This document shows, piece by piece, positions 11,440 through 23,204 of a stretch of DNA of 64,000 nt (positions are counted from its first letter, which is position 1; each line of letters opens with the position of its first letter). A model generated the notes under the pieces. That model searched no databases. It saw only the letters and a list, made by a program, of their open reading frames with translations, and was not told the origin of the DNA. Source of the stretch: Anthostomella pinea (taxonomy: Eukaryota > Ascomycota > Sordariomycetes > Xylariales > Xylariaceae); NCBI GenBank assembly GCA_963556695.1, contig CAUWAG010000003.1, positions 4,836,001 through 4,900,000 on the forward strand, in the 5' to 3' direction. A program made the position numbers and the translations under genes.

Positions 11440-12590
11440 GGCGACTGGTTGCGTGTCAGGTGGTATGGGAAGCGTTCATGGGCGGTGCATCGATCGCAGA
11501 GGAGGTTCGTTCGTCGGCTATTTCTTCAGGTTGATTGACGAGGTATGCGGCGATGGAATCGCAGCCTTGGGAACGTGATGCTGGAAAAGCGACAAGGCTG
11601 AAAACCCGGGACCTTGATAGTGGAGATGGATGATATTGCCAGTTGGGGCCGTTAGCGCGATCTGCGAAGTACCGTGTTGGTACATAGGTACCTTCAGTGG
11701 GCCCCCTGTCGCCCCCCCTGAGACCAATGCACCACCACCGCCCGCCCGCCCGCTGGTTCCGGGCCAATAGGCGATGCAGCGCCCCCTATAAGCAATCTTA
11801 GGGGTTGCATTGCATATCCGAGCCGAACAAACGTTTGACGAACCGTGGCCGCCGACGACCCTCCCAGACGTCCTCTCTCATCTCACCAGGATGTCAACTC
11901 TGTACGCAGTCGGGAGTTTGGGATCATCATTCCTGGCCTCGGCTCGTGCCTGCAACATCGGACAATGTTACAGTCTGCAGATGTTGTACTGTACTGTATT
12001 GTGTGTTGTACCGCAAGGCCAGACCTGCCCCATGTCCCCTGACTTTGTTGCCAACCATGACAGGCAGCTGCTTCAGATCTCGCAACATTGCCTTGCTCTG
12101 TTGATCGAGCGATCCAGCATGTGACAATTTCTATATTTCTTTATTTCTTCACCTAGTTTGCTGGGTCGCCCTTCTCAAACTATCTCACTCGTAGACTGCC
12201 TTCTACCCGGAGGTATCGAGCTGGTCATCCTCAAGGCATCTTGTCTGTACCTTACACACACACAGCTCATCTGATCTGCAGCAGCCTGCTCATTCTAAGG
12301 ATCGGATCCTTCCCCAATATATGCAGAGCTGGCACACTCACGCCGAGTTACACAGCAGCGGTGTATTTGACTACGAATGCGACTCTGCCATAACAATGCG
12401 CGTCTGGACTCGCCAGCTTCGCCGAGTGAGCGCCATATCATGTTGGGACAAGCCTCGAGTCTTCTTCCAGCCTCGAGACTGCCAACTTGAAGTCAGAGTC
12501 AGAGACAGTCACTCACTCGCTCACTCACTCGCTCACTCACTCACCTACTCGTTCGCTCGTTGCAAGTGCGCGTGCACATAATCAACAGCC
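11440..12590. promoter_or_regulatory. Divergent upstream region of WD40 gene and ISC1
   Basis: About 1.15 kb between head-to-head genes, holding both promoters and leaders. The ISC1-proximal end carries a CTCA-based tandem repeat (listed separately). No coding frame here looks real. Confidence 0.45.
12510..12552. repeat. CTCA/CTCG tandem repeat in ISC1 leader
   Basis: Repeated ACTC units, with an occasional G for A (CACTCACTCGCTCACTC pattern), run for about 43 bp and end roughly 40 bp before the ISC1 start codon. It probably lies in the 5' untranslated region or core promoter. Confidence 0.8.
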
Positions 12591-14571
12591 ATGGACGAAC
12601 TGCCCCTCGAGCTCAACATCATAACCCTGAACTGCTGGGGCCTGCTTCACCTCAGCCCTCACCGCGCCAAGCGCCTAACGGCCATAGGCCGCTATCTGGC
12701 GACGAGCGAGCCCTCACCTCACATCGTAAGCCTGCAGGAGTGCTGGACGCAGGAAGACTATCGATCCATAAGGCGAGAGACACGCTTCGTACTGCCGTTC
12801 GGCAAGTTCTACCACAGCGGCGCCTTCGGCAGCGGGCTAGTGATCCTGTCGAAATGGCCCATCGAGGAGAGCAGCATGTTCCGGTTTCCCCTGAACGGCC
12901 GGCCAACCGCCTTCTTCAGGGGCGACTGGTTCGCAGGGAAAGGGGTAGCCTGCGCTAGAATCAGGTACGGTGACGGCGAGAAGGACGTCGTTGAGGTCTT
13001 TAACACACACGTATGTGCTTGAGTCGCAACCCCAGCCGCCAGCCTATACATCCTGCCAGCCGGGCAACTAACACTGCGGGTAACAGACACATCCAGTCTA
13101 CCAAAAGGCCCCGTCCAACAACAGCTACACAGTCCACCGTCTCTCGCAAGCCTGGGAGCTCGCCAAGCTCCTGCGCGGCGCCACAGAGCGAGGTCACCTC
13201 GTCGTCGCGCTCGGCGACCTCAACGACGTACCGCTGTCACTGCCCTACCGGCTCCTGAGCGCCCACTCGCCTATCCGCGACGCCTGGCGCGTGCTGTACC
13301 CGGACTCATCCCTCGGGTCAGCCGAGCACGAGGTGGAGCGCTCGCGGCGCCGGCCCATCCCCACGGCCGCCTTCAACGTAGCCGAGAACGGCGTGACCAG
13401 CCGCAGCGCCTACAACACGTGGTCGTGGCCTCGGTCCACTTTGAAAGAGCTGCGCAGCGGCAAGCGGCCGATGCTCGGTCCCGACGCGCCCGACGCGCAG
13501 GGCCAGCGTATCGACTACATCTTCTTCTCGCGGGGCGGCAACCCGTCCCTGATCTCGGAGCTGAGCGAGATCCTGAGCAGCTACGACGCCGACGAGGGAG
13601 GCGGCGGGCGCAGCGCGGCCCTGTCGGCACCGCCGGGCTGGGTCGTCAGAGATGTGCGTGTGGGCGCCATGGCACGGGACGAGGACCTGGAATGCAGTCT
13701 CAGCGACCACTTCTCCGTCGAGGCGACGCTGCTGCTGCACACGCCGACGGCGAACTATTACAAGAAAGGCGCCAATGCTACGAAACGCTATCTCCGGGAC
13801 CGTGACCGAGACGCCGACAACAGACAAGGCACCGACGGAGTAAACACAAACCCAAACGAAGGAGGAGGCCATCATCCCACAACCCCAGCCCCCAACCTCC
13901 CCGAACTCGACGGCGACCACAGCCTCCACCCGGCCGCCTCCTTCACCAGCACCGAAGCAGGCATCCGCACCATCGGCGAGCGCCGCGCCGCCATGGCGCA
14001 GGGCACATACCTGCAGTCGCCGACGGCGTCCGAATACCGCAACAGCCGCGACCGGGCCGACTACGACGACCAGCTGCGTAGCTTCGATGACAACTCCAAC
14101 TCCAACTCGTACTCGTATTCGTACTCCTACACGTCGGACCCCTACTACGCCACCATCGATGGACCCACAAACGGAAGCGGAGGCGCAAACGCAAACGGCC
14201 TGCTGCCGTCCGGCACCTACGACGAGATCCTGTCCCTAATCCACACCTACCAGCACCGCGAACACACCCAGAAGAAGTGGCGCGCGGCCCACTGCGCCGC
14301 CTGGATCGCCGTCGTCGTCCCCGCCTGCCTCGTCGCCGTATGGTTCGTCGCGCCCCTCTCGGCCGGTGGCGCCTTCGCGCTCCTACTACTAAGCAGCCTG
14401 GGTCTCGCGGCGGGACTCGTCGACGGTCTGCTCGCGCTGCTGTTCTTCGGCGGGGCCGAACGGGCGGCGCTGGCAGAGTTCGAGTGGGAGATACGCAACG
14501 CGAAGGCTACGGCGACCGGATCGCACGGGATGACGCTTATGGGGGATGAGGACGACGAGAAGAGGTGGTAG
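12591..14571 (+). CDS. ISC1: Inositol phosphosphingolipid phospholipase C / neutral sphingomyelinase
   Basis: Two exons, 12591-13010 and 13087-14571, encode 634 residues. The enzyme hydrolyses inositol phosphosphingolipids to ceramides. The exonuclease-endonuclease-phosphatase fold residues are visible: Asn14 in LNCWG, the metal-binding Glu50 in SLQECW, GSGLVILSKWPI, the NTHTHPVYQ junction restored by splicing, Asp184 and Asn186 in ALGDLNDVPLSL, and the catalytic Asp-His pair near 347-348 (LSDHFSVE). Two close hydrophobic helices (about residues 570-615) near the C-terminus match the membrane anchor of Isc1 and nSMase2-like enzymes. Between them and the catalytic domain lies a long low-complexity linker with Asn-Ser then Tyr-Ser runs. 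The intron has a GTATGT donor and ends in ACAG. It is divergent from the WD40 gene and convergent with the NDR kinase. Confidence 0.92.
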
Positions 14572-14785
14572 GGACTCTACCTGTGCTGGTGCTAATGTAT
14601 AATCCTTCATGTTGTATAATGCTTTCTGGGACGGTTCAATTTCCGGGATATCTAACTACATCCAACTTCAACCCAGCTTGGGCGGGAGCTGCTGGTTGGA
14701 TTACAGTAATAAGACAAAACAGGACGATAATGTGTCACGAGTAAGTTAGTGGCTATCACACCAGCTACGGTCAGGACATAATGAT

Positions 14786-14827
14786 GGCATTGGGCATTGG
14801 GCATTGGGCATCGGGCATTGGGCATTA
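14786..14827. repeat. GGGCATT tandem repeat
   Basis: About six head-to-tail copies of the heptamer GGGCATT, one with a C in place of a T, in the region between the two convergent genes. Confidence 0.9.
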
Positions 14828-14927
14828 AAAATTGATGAATGATACCACTGATACGATACAATTAGGTAATTAGGTATAGCGATGCTGTTCTAGTACTGTT
14901 TCTCAGCTGGAAATCCAGCATTTCTAC

Positions 14928-15170
14928 CGCAACCCCCTTTCCTGTCCGGTCATTTCATTTCCTTACTCTTCCCTCCTTTCCCTACTCTCCCCTTCCTCTC
15001 CCTACTCTTCCCTAGTCCCCCCTTCCTCTTCCCTTCCCTATTCCCCCCTTCCCCAAGCCAAACTACCCTCCTAGTTCCCAATCCCCACTTCTCTTTCTCT
15101 CATTCAGCCAACCACAGACACAACTCCCTTCCCTTTCCCCTGTCCTGTCTAATCATCGTATCTCTCCCCC
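14928..15170. repeat. Pyrimidine-rich tract
   Basis: About 240 bp in which the plus strand is overwhelmingly C and T, with many CCCTACTC and CCTTCC variants. On the minus strand it is a purine tract just past the kinase stop, so it would lie in that gene's 3' untranslated region. Confidence 0.75.
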
Positions 15171-15193
15171 AGCAACACCTGTCTCACCTAACC

Positions 15194-18100
15194 TCACCGA
15201 TCCATACTCCCCCGCCCCTGATACAAAGCCCGATACGCAGCCATCTCCGGCGCGTCCCGGTCCCGGTCCCGCGACGCGTCCCCCGTTCCCCACTGGGGCA
15301 ACATCCCCTCCTCCTCCAAGCCGCCCGTCGCAGTGTCCGCCGACGCCGACGAGTTGAAGCCCCGGTAGCAGTAGTAGTCGCCATTGCCGCCGCCGTGACG
15401 GATGCGCCGGTACGTGTATCCCCGAAACGCCGTCTGCTTGCGCACCTCGAGCACGGGGCCCTTCGTGTTTCTGTCGCGCAGCAGCCGGTCGCGGGGGCGC
15501 TTGCGCTCGCGCCGCCCGAACACCCGCACGAACGCCTTCACCCGCTCCGCGAGCTCCGCCTGCGCGGCTGCCGGCGCCATGGCCTCGATCTCGCGGTCCA
15601 TGCGCTTGAGCCGCGCCGTGTCGTACGGCGCCGCCACGAACTGCGCCATCGCGCCGCGGATGTGCCGCGGGAAGGCCGCCAGCTGTGCCCGCATCGCCGC
15701 TGCCTTTTGGGGGTTGCTGCTGCGCGTTCCTCCTACCGCTGGTGATGGTGTCGCGCTGGGGTGTTGGGTGGGTAGAGACACGGAGGGTGTGGTAACTGCG
15801 TTTGCGGCGGCGACGGCGGCGACGGCGGCTAGGGGGTTGGCCTCCAAGGGCTCACCGGGCGACTCGGTATCAGTGTCCGACCCGGACTCCGACCAGTCTG
15901 AAATCGGCTCCTCTTCATCAAAGTAGTGCGTGTCTTCCAGGCTGCTGATCTGCGGGACAAACGGTGGCGCTATCATGTGCAACTGGTCCCAGGGTATGTC
16001 CCGAAACCACTTGTGTGCTTTGATGTCCTCGGCATCGTGTGGATAGACGGCGCGACCCGTCCAGTCTTGATATCCGCGGTGGGCACGCATCTTGCCCGAC
16101 GTGGGAGAGGGTTCTGGGTTCGTGTCCCTGTACCGGTATCGCCGAGACGATAGCCGGTTTTCCTTGGTGCAGACCAGGTTGGCTACAAAATCCATACAGC
16201 GTCGCGACACCACGGGACGAGGGGGGAAGGCAAAAGTCTGCTTGTGGTTGACGATGTTTCGCTTGGTCTGTTGACGGCCGCCCTCCTCTGACAGGAACGG
16301 CGTGTGGCCGTAGAGGCACTCGTACAGGATGACGCCGAGACTCCACTAGTCGCATCTCGCATCGTAGTCGCCTTCGCGGATGACCTCTGGTGCCATGTAC
16401 TGGCTTGTCCCCACGCAGGACCGCGCGGCGCTGCGGTTGCCGCATCGATTGCGCCAGTTCAAGAGTGGCTCGTCCCGTGCCGTCGAGGGCGAGGCCACCG
16501 CCACCGGCTGACGTTCGTGTTTATGCATGGCCTGGGTCACTCCTTGCGCCCATTTCATCGTGCCCTGTAAGCCCTCGGCACGATCAGTGGCATCTCCTTC
16601 CACCGAGAGGCCGAGCTTGTAGAGTAAGCTGTACCGTTGGGTGTGATAGTAACTTGTGTCGTGTGACCAGTGACCATCAAACGCCAGTCCAAAGTCGGAT
16701 ATCTTCAGGTGACCGGAAGCCGATACTAGAAAGTTGTCCGGCTTGATATCGCGATGGATGCAGCGCAACGAATGCGCCTCCTCGATGCAGAGGATCATCT
16801 CGGCGATGTAGAACTTGGCCACCGGTTCATTGAGGATGTTCTCTCGAATGAGGAGTCCAAGGAAGTCACCACCAGGCATGTAGTCCATCACCAGGTGGAG
16901 GTTTGCTGCGTCCTCAAAACTCGCGAGCAGCGGTACAATCCTGTAAGTGTTTCATATCAGTCCCTTATCTGAAGCAGCTGGCGGATCGTCATCTTACCAT
17001 GTCGAGCCCTCAGAGGCTACCAGAAAATCCCTCTCGGCTCGCAGGTGACCTTCTTGACTTGTTCTCAGCATGGTTGATTTGCGGATCACCTTCATGGCGT
17101 ACACCCGGTTGCGGGCTTGCGATTCGCCTTCTCCCGCCTTCTCACGAACGAGTCGAACGACACCAAAACTTCCTTTGCCAAGGATCTTGACAACTTCATA
17201 GCCATCAGCAAGCTGGCTGTGCTTTCCCTGTACCGCACCAATACTCTTCACCTCTAGCGCACGAGTCTCGCGGAGATGATCCGACTCGTTTTTGTAAAAC
17301 ATACGACGTCGCATGTCCTTCTCCGCGGGGGACAGCCCATCACTGTGATAGAGCTCTCCTTCGAGATAGCGCCGACGCAGAGACCGCGGCGACGGCTTGG
17401 ATAGCTTCTCGTCAAAGTAAGTCTCGAGGAATACCTTTGCAGCTGCAGCTCTCTCGACGGTCAGGATTGTGGGGGATGCCAAGTCATAGGCTGTTTCCTG
17501 GATAGTCGTGAGGTTCGAGTCTGCGGTTGCGGAAGCTCTTTCAGGCTCTTTGCGGCGGATGACACTGGCCTGCCTCTTGTCTCCTGAATTGTTGTCTTTG
17601 GCGTCTCGCTTGGAGTCGAGTGACGTCTTGGCGGTAGTTCCAGTACCGTTGGTGCGACCAGACGACGGGCCACTCGAATTCGTATTGCTGTTGCCATTGC
17701 TGTTGCCGTTGCTGTTGCCGTTGCTGTTGCCCTTGCTGTTGCCCTTGCTGTTGCCGTTGCTATTCGAATTGCTGCCAACGGTTGGAAGAGGCACATGCAA
17801 GTAGGCAGCCCTGTCCATAGAAGGAATGGATGGTCTCGACTTCGTTTTGATCCGATGAACGATGGTGACGGGAACACCGAAAGGGCTTCGAAAGAATGGC
17901 AAGTTCACCTTTCGAAACATGCGGCGTCGACCGAACGACTTGCCGCTTGGCGTAGGCGATATAGTAGGGGATGGTGCTGGCCATGTAGCAGGCTCTCTAC
18001 TGGAACCGGTAGATGCTGAGCTGGTATTAGTATCAGAACCGTGATCAGGGGAAGCACACCACCCACGACTGTTGGTCAAAGATCGCAAAGCTGACTTGAC

Positions 18101-18361
18101 TCGGGATCCCTGCCGTCTCTGCTTGCGTGGCGGTTCGCCTATCTCTGGCAATGACAAGGCCGTCGTCGATTGAGAGGCCGCGGGAGCTTGTTCGTCGTGT
18201 ACCGACATTTCTGGCATGCTGCCAACGAGAGGCAGATTGCGCCTCATTACGGCGACTCTAGTACCAGTGGAGGCCGACCTGGGAGTAGCAATCAAGAAGA
18301 ATGCAGTGCTAGAAGAATACCTCAAAGAAGGCCCCCCGCATGTGTCGCGGCCCGGTCTCAT
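15194..18361 (-). pseudogene. NDR-family AGC kinase gene with in-frame TAG in the kinase domain
   Basis: Two exons, 18361-16998 and 16940-15194, join through a 57-nt intron (GTAAGA ... CAG) to give STWIVPLLASF. The frame is open to 15194 except for one TAG at 16348-16346 (codon 653). The N-terminus (1-300) is low complexity, with Asn-Ser-Asn-Gly repeats. An NDR-type N-terminal region follows, then the kinase domain from about 387: LGKGSFGVV, YAMKV, HRDIKPDN, DFGLA (about 537), the long NDR insert before APE, and SCVGTSQYMAPEVI (about 632-643). TAG stands where NDR kinases have the first Trp of DWWS; reading continues as WSLGVILYECLYGHTPF. The extension ends with an NDR-like hydrophobic motif (FRGYTYRRI). 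NDR kinases (Cbk1/COT1 group) act with MOB proteins in polarity. The truncated form (652 residues) would lack the C-lobe. Alternatives are a sequencing error, a recent null allele or readthrough. The start is the least certain boundary. Confidence 0.8.
17691..17772. repeat. Hexamer repeat coding Asn-Ser/Asn-Gly
   Basis: GTTGCC/GTTGCT hexamers are repeated about a dozen times on the plus strand. On the minus strand they encode the NSNGNSKGNS region of the kinase N-terminus. Such hexamers vary in length by slippage while keeping frame. Confidence 0.85.
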
Positions 18362-19115
18362 ATACTGGAGGTAAGGCTGTCAGTAGAGATGATGTGAAGT
18401 TGAGGAACGTTAGGTTGGGGTCCCTGGAAATGCAGTTTCAACTGATACGTGGACTTACACGCAACTGTTCTTTCCGGTCCCACGCATGGCGACTTCTCCC
18501 TCCGACGAACCTCCCTCACATCATCGGCCTACACAGTCAAGTAGGTGCGTCCTGTAACAAGAGATCTTAAGTCCATGTCTCCTGTGTTACGTACTTTAGT
18601 TTTAGGGAGGTGCGTCCAACAGCGAGTACACTGACAATGTGTAAGCACAGCCCTGACGCCCTGACGCATGGATACAGTCAAGACACAAGGCGAGCCAACG
18701 TTGCGCTGGTGATGATGTGTTTGATGAAATGTAGATTCATCTGGAGGTATCTTAGCTACCTAAGAAAAGCAGAAGCGCGAATTTCATGGTGGGAACCCGA
18801 TCCCCGTAAACAGCTTTTTATATACGCCTGATGCAATGCAGTCCTCGTCATCCCTTATGTCAACATCTGCTTCCTGTGTCTAGGGAGAGACAGGATCCTC
18901 GCAGACTCGCGCAGGTCGGAGACCTCACAGCGCAAGATTAAGAATCGTACCAAGGAAATACCCTCCCATAGCTGAGCAGCCCAGCAAAACCCAGGTAGAG
19001 TACAACCAACAGTGGTATCTGCAGATAGGAAAACGTTTCGCAGACTTGAGAGGGTGTGACGTAAGAGCACTGGCCGTGTGTCGCATGTCCAGCGCATCCA
19101 CCTCGAAAGCAAAAC
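18362..19115. other. Intergenic region upstream of the NDR kinase
   Basis: About 750 bp between the FKBP stop and the kinase start on the same strand. It must hold the FKBP 3' end and the kinase promoter, and possibly a leader intron. Nothing else is recognised. Confidence 0.4.
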
Positions 19116-20800
19116 TTACTTGATTCCGAGCAGCTTGACATCGAAGATCAGGGTGCTGTTACCAGGAATGCCGGGTTGCGACTTGCTGCCGTAGGCGAGG
19201 TTGGCAGGAATGGTCAAGCGACGCTCTCCACCTACCGCCATGCCGACAACTCCGATATCCCATCCCTTGATGACCTGTCCGGTACCGGCAGAAAAGCTAA
19301 ACGGCTTGCCTTTCTTGTTTGCTATGATTCGTCAGTATGCATTCACCTGGCCAGGGGCAAGTAGCACTTACAGTCAAACACCTTGCCGTTCTCGAGTTTG
19401 CCGATGTATCGGACCTCCACCTTGTTACCCTTCTTGACGGTGCGTCCGCTACCGATCTTGCGATCGTCGACAGTAACACCTTGGACGAGCTTCACACCAA
19501 GAGTGGCTCCCTTCTCGGCAATAGTAGATCCGGTTGGGCCTTGCTCAAGGTTCTTGGCAAACTGAACCTTCTTGTCGCCCTTGGTGGGGGTATCCTTGGC
19601 GGTTTCCGCCGTGGCCTCGACCGACTCACCCTTGTTGTTCTTCAACTTCTTCTGCTGCTTCTTGCTGAGCTTGGTCTCACCGGCACTGGCTTTCGCAATC
19701 ATCTCATCGAGGCCATCAACCTCTTCTTCGGCTGGTCGCTTGTTCTTGCCCTTCTTGGACACGACCGCCTTGGGTGTCTCCTCCTCCTCCGAGTCTACCT
19801 CGGTGACGCGAGGGTCACTGATGTCATCCAGCTCATCGGCCTCGGAGTCGTCAGAGTCGTACTCTTCGATGCCGTCCATGCCAATGGGGAATTCGTAGTC
19901 CTCTTCATCATCATCCTCGTCTGAAGACGTGTCGTCGGTGTCAATGATGTAGTTGCCAGTGAGGTGGATCGCGTGGGTACCCTTGACGATGAAGTAGACC
20001 TCCTCCTCGGGGCCAATGACAATGTCCAGTGCTTGTTGGTAGTTCTTTGGGTACGTTAGCGCAACTACTAGGAAGGTGGGCGGTGAAGTAGGAAAGACCT
20101 ACGCGCTCGGTGTCAAGAGTGCAGATCACAAGCTCCTCAATGTCGTCCAGGTCACCCGAGTCGATGCTATCATCGTCATCATCGTCGCTGGATGTGGCAG
20201 GCTCCTTGCCCTTTTTGCTAGCCTTGACACCATTCGGCTTGCCGTCTTCGCCCATCTCCTCGTCCGATTCGTCTTCGTTGACAGCAGCAATGAGCTTCAT
20301 CATGGCAGCCTCCTTCTTGGCCTTCTTAGACTTGGCAGGGTCACTAGGGCCACCGTTGGGTTCGTCATTGTCGTCCGAGTCCTCTTCATCGTCATCGTCA
20401 GAGCCGCCGGCCATCAACCGCTCCAAATACTCGTCATCAAGCTCGTCATCCAGGTTAGGGCGCTTTCGGATCAGCTTTAGGGTGGATCGGGGGATGTTAG
20501 GGAGGTTGCCGTCCTCATCAGCCTCTGGGGGTTCGGTGGGGTCGAGGGCGGCCATGGTGATGCGGTACTGTGAGACATGTTAGCAACTTATTCCCGAGCT
20601 CTTTGGGACGAAAGCTGCAATAGCGGGGGCGGGACGAAAGACTTGGCCAACCTGGCATACAAGCGCTTCGACATTGCGTGCTTCTGGTAGAGGTGGTTAC
20701 TTACAGCAGCATTGGGGATGCTGTCTTCCTGCATCGCGGGAATCATGCGGCTCCCGGTGGGAACCTCAAGCCCATAGAGGGCGACAGGCAGCAGTGACAT
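19116..20800 (-). CDS. Nucleolar FKBP-type prolyl isomerase (Fpr3/Fpr4 type)
   Basis: Four exons, 20800-20705, 20567-20103, 20044-19372 and 19321-19116, encode 479 residues. The N-terminus [14 protein letters not shown], followed after splicing by [10 protein letters not shown], is the nucleoplasmin-like fold found in Fpr3/Fpr4 and FKBP39-type proteins. Acidic and basic tracts follow (DDDDEED at about 80, further Asp/Glu runs near 150-240, [11 protein letters not shown] near 305). The C-terminal 110 residues are a complete FKBP domain: [49 protein letters not shown] and [10 protein letters not shown]. In yeast these enzymes are nucleolar histone chaperones and isomerise histone prolines; a chromatin or rDNA role is inferred. 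The second exon also contains an ATG (20555), but the first exon matches the family too well to omit. Introns are 137, 58 and 50 nt. Confidence 0.93.
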
Positions 20801-21970
20801 CTTGAATGCGTGAAGCTTGCGGAGCACTGAGAGTGTGGAAGTTGGTGATCTGAAACAGGATGTGCAAGGTCAGGTCAAGGCAGAAGACGACTTGACAAGT
20901 TCACGGGACGAGAAAAGAAGGTGGAAGTTTTCGCGTGGGCGAGATGGGATGCAGCTCGAGTCGGATTGAAGAAAAAAAGGTGCCAGAGCTTAGCTGCAGT
21001 CCCCAGCCAAACTCGAAAATTTCTACCGCCAAAAAAAATATTCCGCGGCTGCACCCCCCCACTTGCTCACACCCAAAATCGTCCACCGCCTTTGCAGATA
21101 AGGGACCACTATGGGTCCGCTAACGCAGCCAGCGACCTTATCCGTGGCGCCAGGTCAGTGGTGGCCGGGCAACCAGCTAGCCTGGAGGGGCTCTTCTCCA
21201 CCTGCATCTTCACCTACGATGTATAAATGTACCTCCTATACTCACCTGGATATGCGTGGCATCATGTATGTATGGCTGGCTGTCCCAACACGACGCGTAT
21301 CCCAAGCTCAAATAGAGCAGGTGACGCTTCCCCGCGCTGCAGCCTATCTTCGTGCGACAGTGTCGCCTCGGTGAGAGCGGAAACGTGCAGTGTTGTCCAC
21401 CATGCACAATGTGTGCCGTCCCGACATAGAGCATACCTAGTGCATGTCAAGGTAGGGTCAGTCTTTCAGTTGTTGGTGGTGGCTCCATGTTCACCTGTGA
21501 CCAGGGACCAACCTCACGGAACTATCAAAAACGCCATTGTGATGGTCAAAAGAGCGTGCTGTAATCGTCTCATGTTGAACTGTTGTGTTGTGTTCTTGCC
21601 TGCGTGCATGTGATCAGACGAACTCTATCATGGGCATTCTCCGCCACATGTCTTCACTGGCAAACTGGGAGAAACTGGGCGTCTACTTCACCCTCGACAG
21701 AGAACTACACGTATCTACATGAGGGACGGCCTTGCACGTTGTCACTACATGGAAACATCAGCTTCTCGAAAAGGCACAAGGCTGGAAATGTACCAGGTGG
21801 GCTGTATAACAGTTTTCTTCAAAGCAACTAGGTAGAGCTGAAAATCCCAATCCCACCGCGGTTCTTCCCCAACTTCCACATGACTTATACCACAGCAAAC
21901 ACCACCAAGTTGAATCTCAACCTCCCTCTTCAGACGCACTGCTCGACCACCTCGCTCCTTTCCCACCTAC
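20801..21970. other. Intergenic region between FKBP start and DJ-1-like stop
   Basis: About 1.17 kb. The first 300 bp form the FKBP upstream region, with a homopurine A-run and a C-run near 21030-21060. The remainder has scattered short open frames, none like a known protein. Confidence 0.45.
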
Positions 21971-23204
21971 CTAAGCAACAACAGCCATCATCATGGCCTC
22001 GATGTCCTTCGGTTGCATAAGATCTACAAAGCGTCCAGAGACCCGTATCAGCCACGCGTGCCACACACACAAACACACACACATCGAAAGCTATTCCAAT
22101 GGAGGGCAGTCTAATGTTAGGATGAAACGCCGAAACGACTAACCTTTGCTGTACTCGCGGTCGCGGTCACCCACATCAAGCATCTCGCACGCGATCTCGA
22201 CGAGGGGTCTGGGGAAGTGCTTGGGCGACGCGCGGCAGTAGGCCGCCACGAGGTCGTTGCCATTGGTCACGCCGCCTGTTGGGTTTGGATGGGGGCACGT
22301 GTCAGTGAGAGTGTAGGTAGGGAGGCAAGGCAGCAAGAAGGAGAAGGAGAAGGGGAAGGGGGTGATCATATGGGAGGTGTTGAGGCCGTGGAGCCACAAA
22401 TGAATAAATAGGAGAAAGAAGAAAGGGGAAAAGGGGTCAGCATCAACTCACCACTCGACCAAAAGTTCCCATCCTGCATCCACCTCACCTTATTCCCCAC
22501 GAGCTCCTTCTCTCCAAAGCCCCTGCCCCGAATAACATCCCCAAATCCACGCGTTCCACACACCGTCCTCCCCCTCAGCAGTCCAGCCTCGCCGCAGAGG
22601 AAGATCCCCGTGCACACACTCAGCACATCCACGCCCTCCACCTCGCCCTGCCGTCTCAGCCACTCCACCGCGTCCGCCGGGAACGCGTCGCCAAAGGGGT
22701 CCGGGCCCGGCACGATGACAACATCCAGCTTCCCCGGGGCGACGGCGGCGTCGGCGAAGTGGTCCGTGGCCACGATGTGCTGGTTGGCCGTCATTGAAAT
22801 AGCTGTTAGAAAACTAGAATCAGTAATTACCCCTTTCTGACTAAACACACCCAAAGAGTCGGATTGTGTGTTTCGGGGGCAAGGGCTCTTGACACAGGCT
22901 AGAAGAGGAAATTCGCCCCTGCGACACGACCAGAAGGGGTGATAGGAGACTCTAAAATGTATTTACGCTGGCCCGCGGCCACGCCGCCGATGTAGTGGAT
23001 GCGCACCGAGGGTGCTACGTCGATGACGGCCTGGGGCACGAGCTGCGGGATGCGCGAGAAGTACTCGTGCGACATGCTGCCGATCACGTCGACGCAGGCC
23101 GCGTCGAGGACCTGGCACTCGGTCGGGATGAGGACGCCGACGTTGACGACGTGTCTGCTGCTGCTGCTGCCGTTGCCGGTGGTGGTCTCGGTGGTATTGC
23201 CCAT
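21971..23204 (-). CDS. DJ-1/PfpI (ThiJ) family protein, glutamine-amidotransferase fold
   Basis: Four exons, 23204-22967, 22802-22452, 22275-22144 and 22023-21971, encode 257 residues. After a Thr/Ser/Gly-rich start comes the first strand and acidic residue (VNVGVLIPTECQVLDAACVD). Next come LDVVIVPGPDPFG and the nucleophile elbow LSVCTGIFLCGEAGLL with the probable catalytic Cys143. Then WSSGGVTNGNDLVAAY follows, the position of the His/Asp partner in related isonitrile-hydratase-like proteins. The last exon ends QPKDIEAMMMAVVA; the frame before it could stop at once, but splicing from GTTAGT to TTTGTAG gives this helical end. Family members include isonitrile hydratases, glyoxalases and proteases, so the substrate is not predictable. 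The third-exon acceptor is preceded by a very pyrimidine-rich 176-nt intron. No partner gene is adjacent. Confidence 0.82.

Larger units (their letters stand above)
14572..15193. other. Convergent intergenic region with simple repeats
   Basis: This gap holds the ISC1 and kinase 3' ends. It contains a GGGCATT tandem repeat and a long strand-biased pyrimidine tract, both listed separately. No gene is supported. Confidence 0.5.

Noticed and set aside
12510..12552. Possible CRISPR-like or phage-like repeat array
   Set aside because: Units of four bases without spacers are a simple tandem repeat, and the genome is eukaryotic.
16280..16420. An intron that would splice out the TAG in the kinase
   Set aside because: Conserved kinase sequence is encoded right up to and right after the TAG, so any GT-AG intron covering it would delete essential motifs.
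16346..16940. A separate short kinase gene ending at the TAG at 16346
   Set aside because: The same frame continues past the stop with the rest of the kinase C-lobe and the NDR extension, so it is one gene with an internal stop, not two.
19337..20480. Leu/Val-rich plus-strand frames resembling membrane proteins
   Set aside because: They are antisense to the Asp/Glu/Lys-rich FKBP exons; reverse complements of acidic codons give Leu/Val-rich strings.
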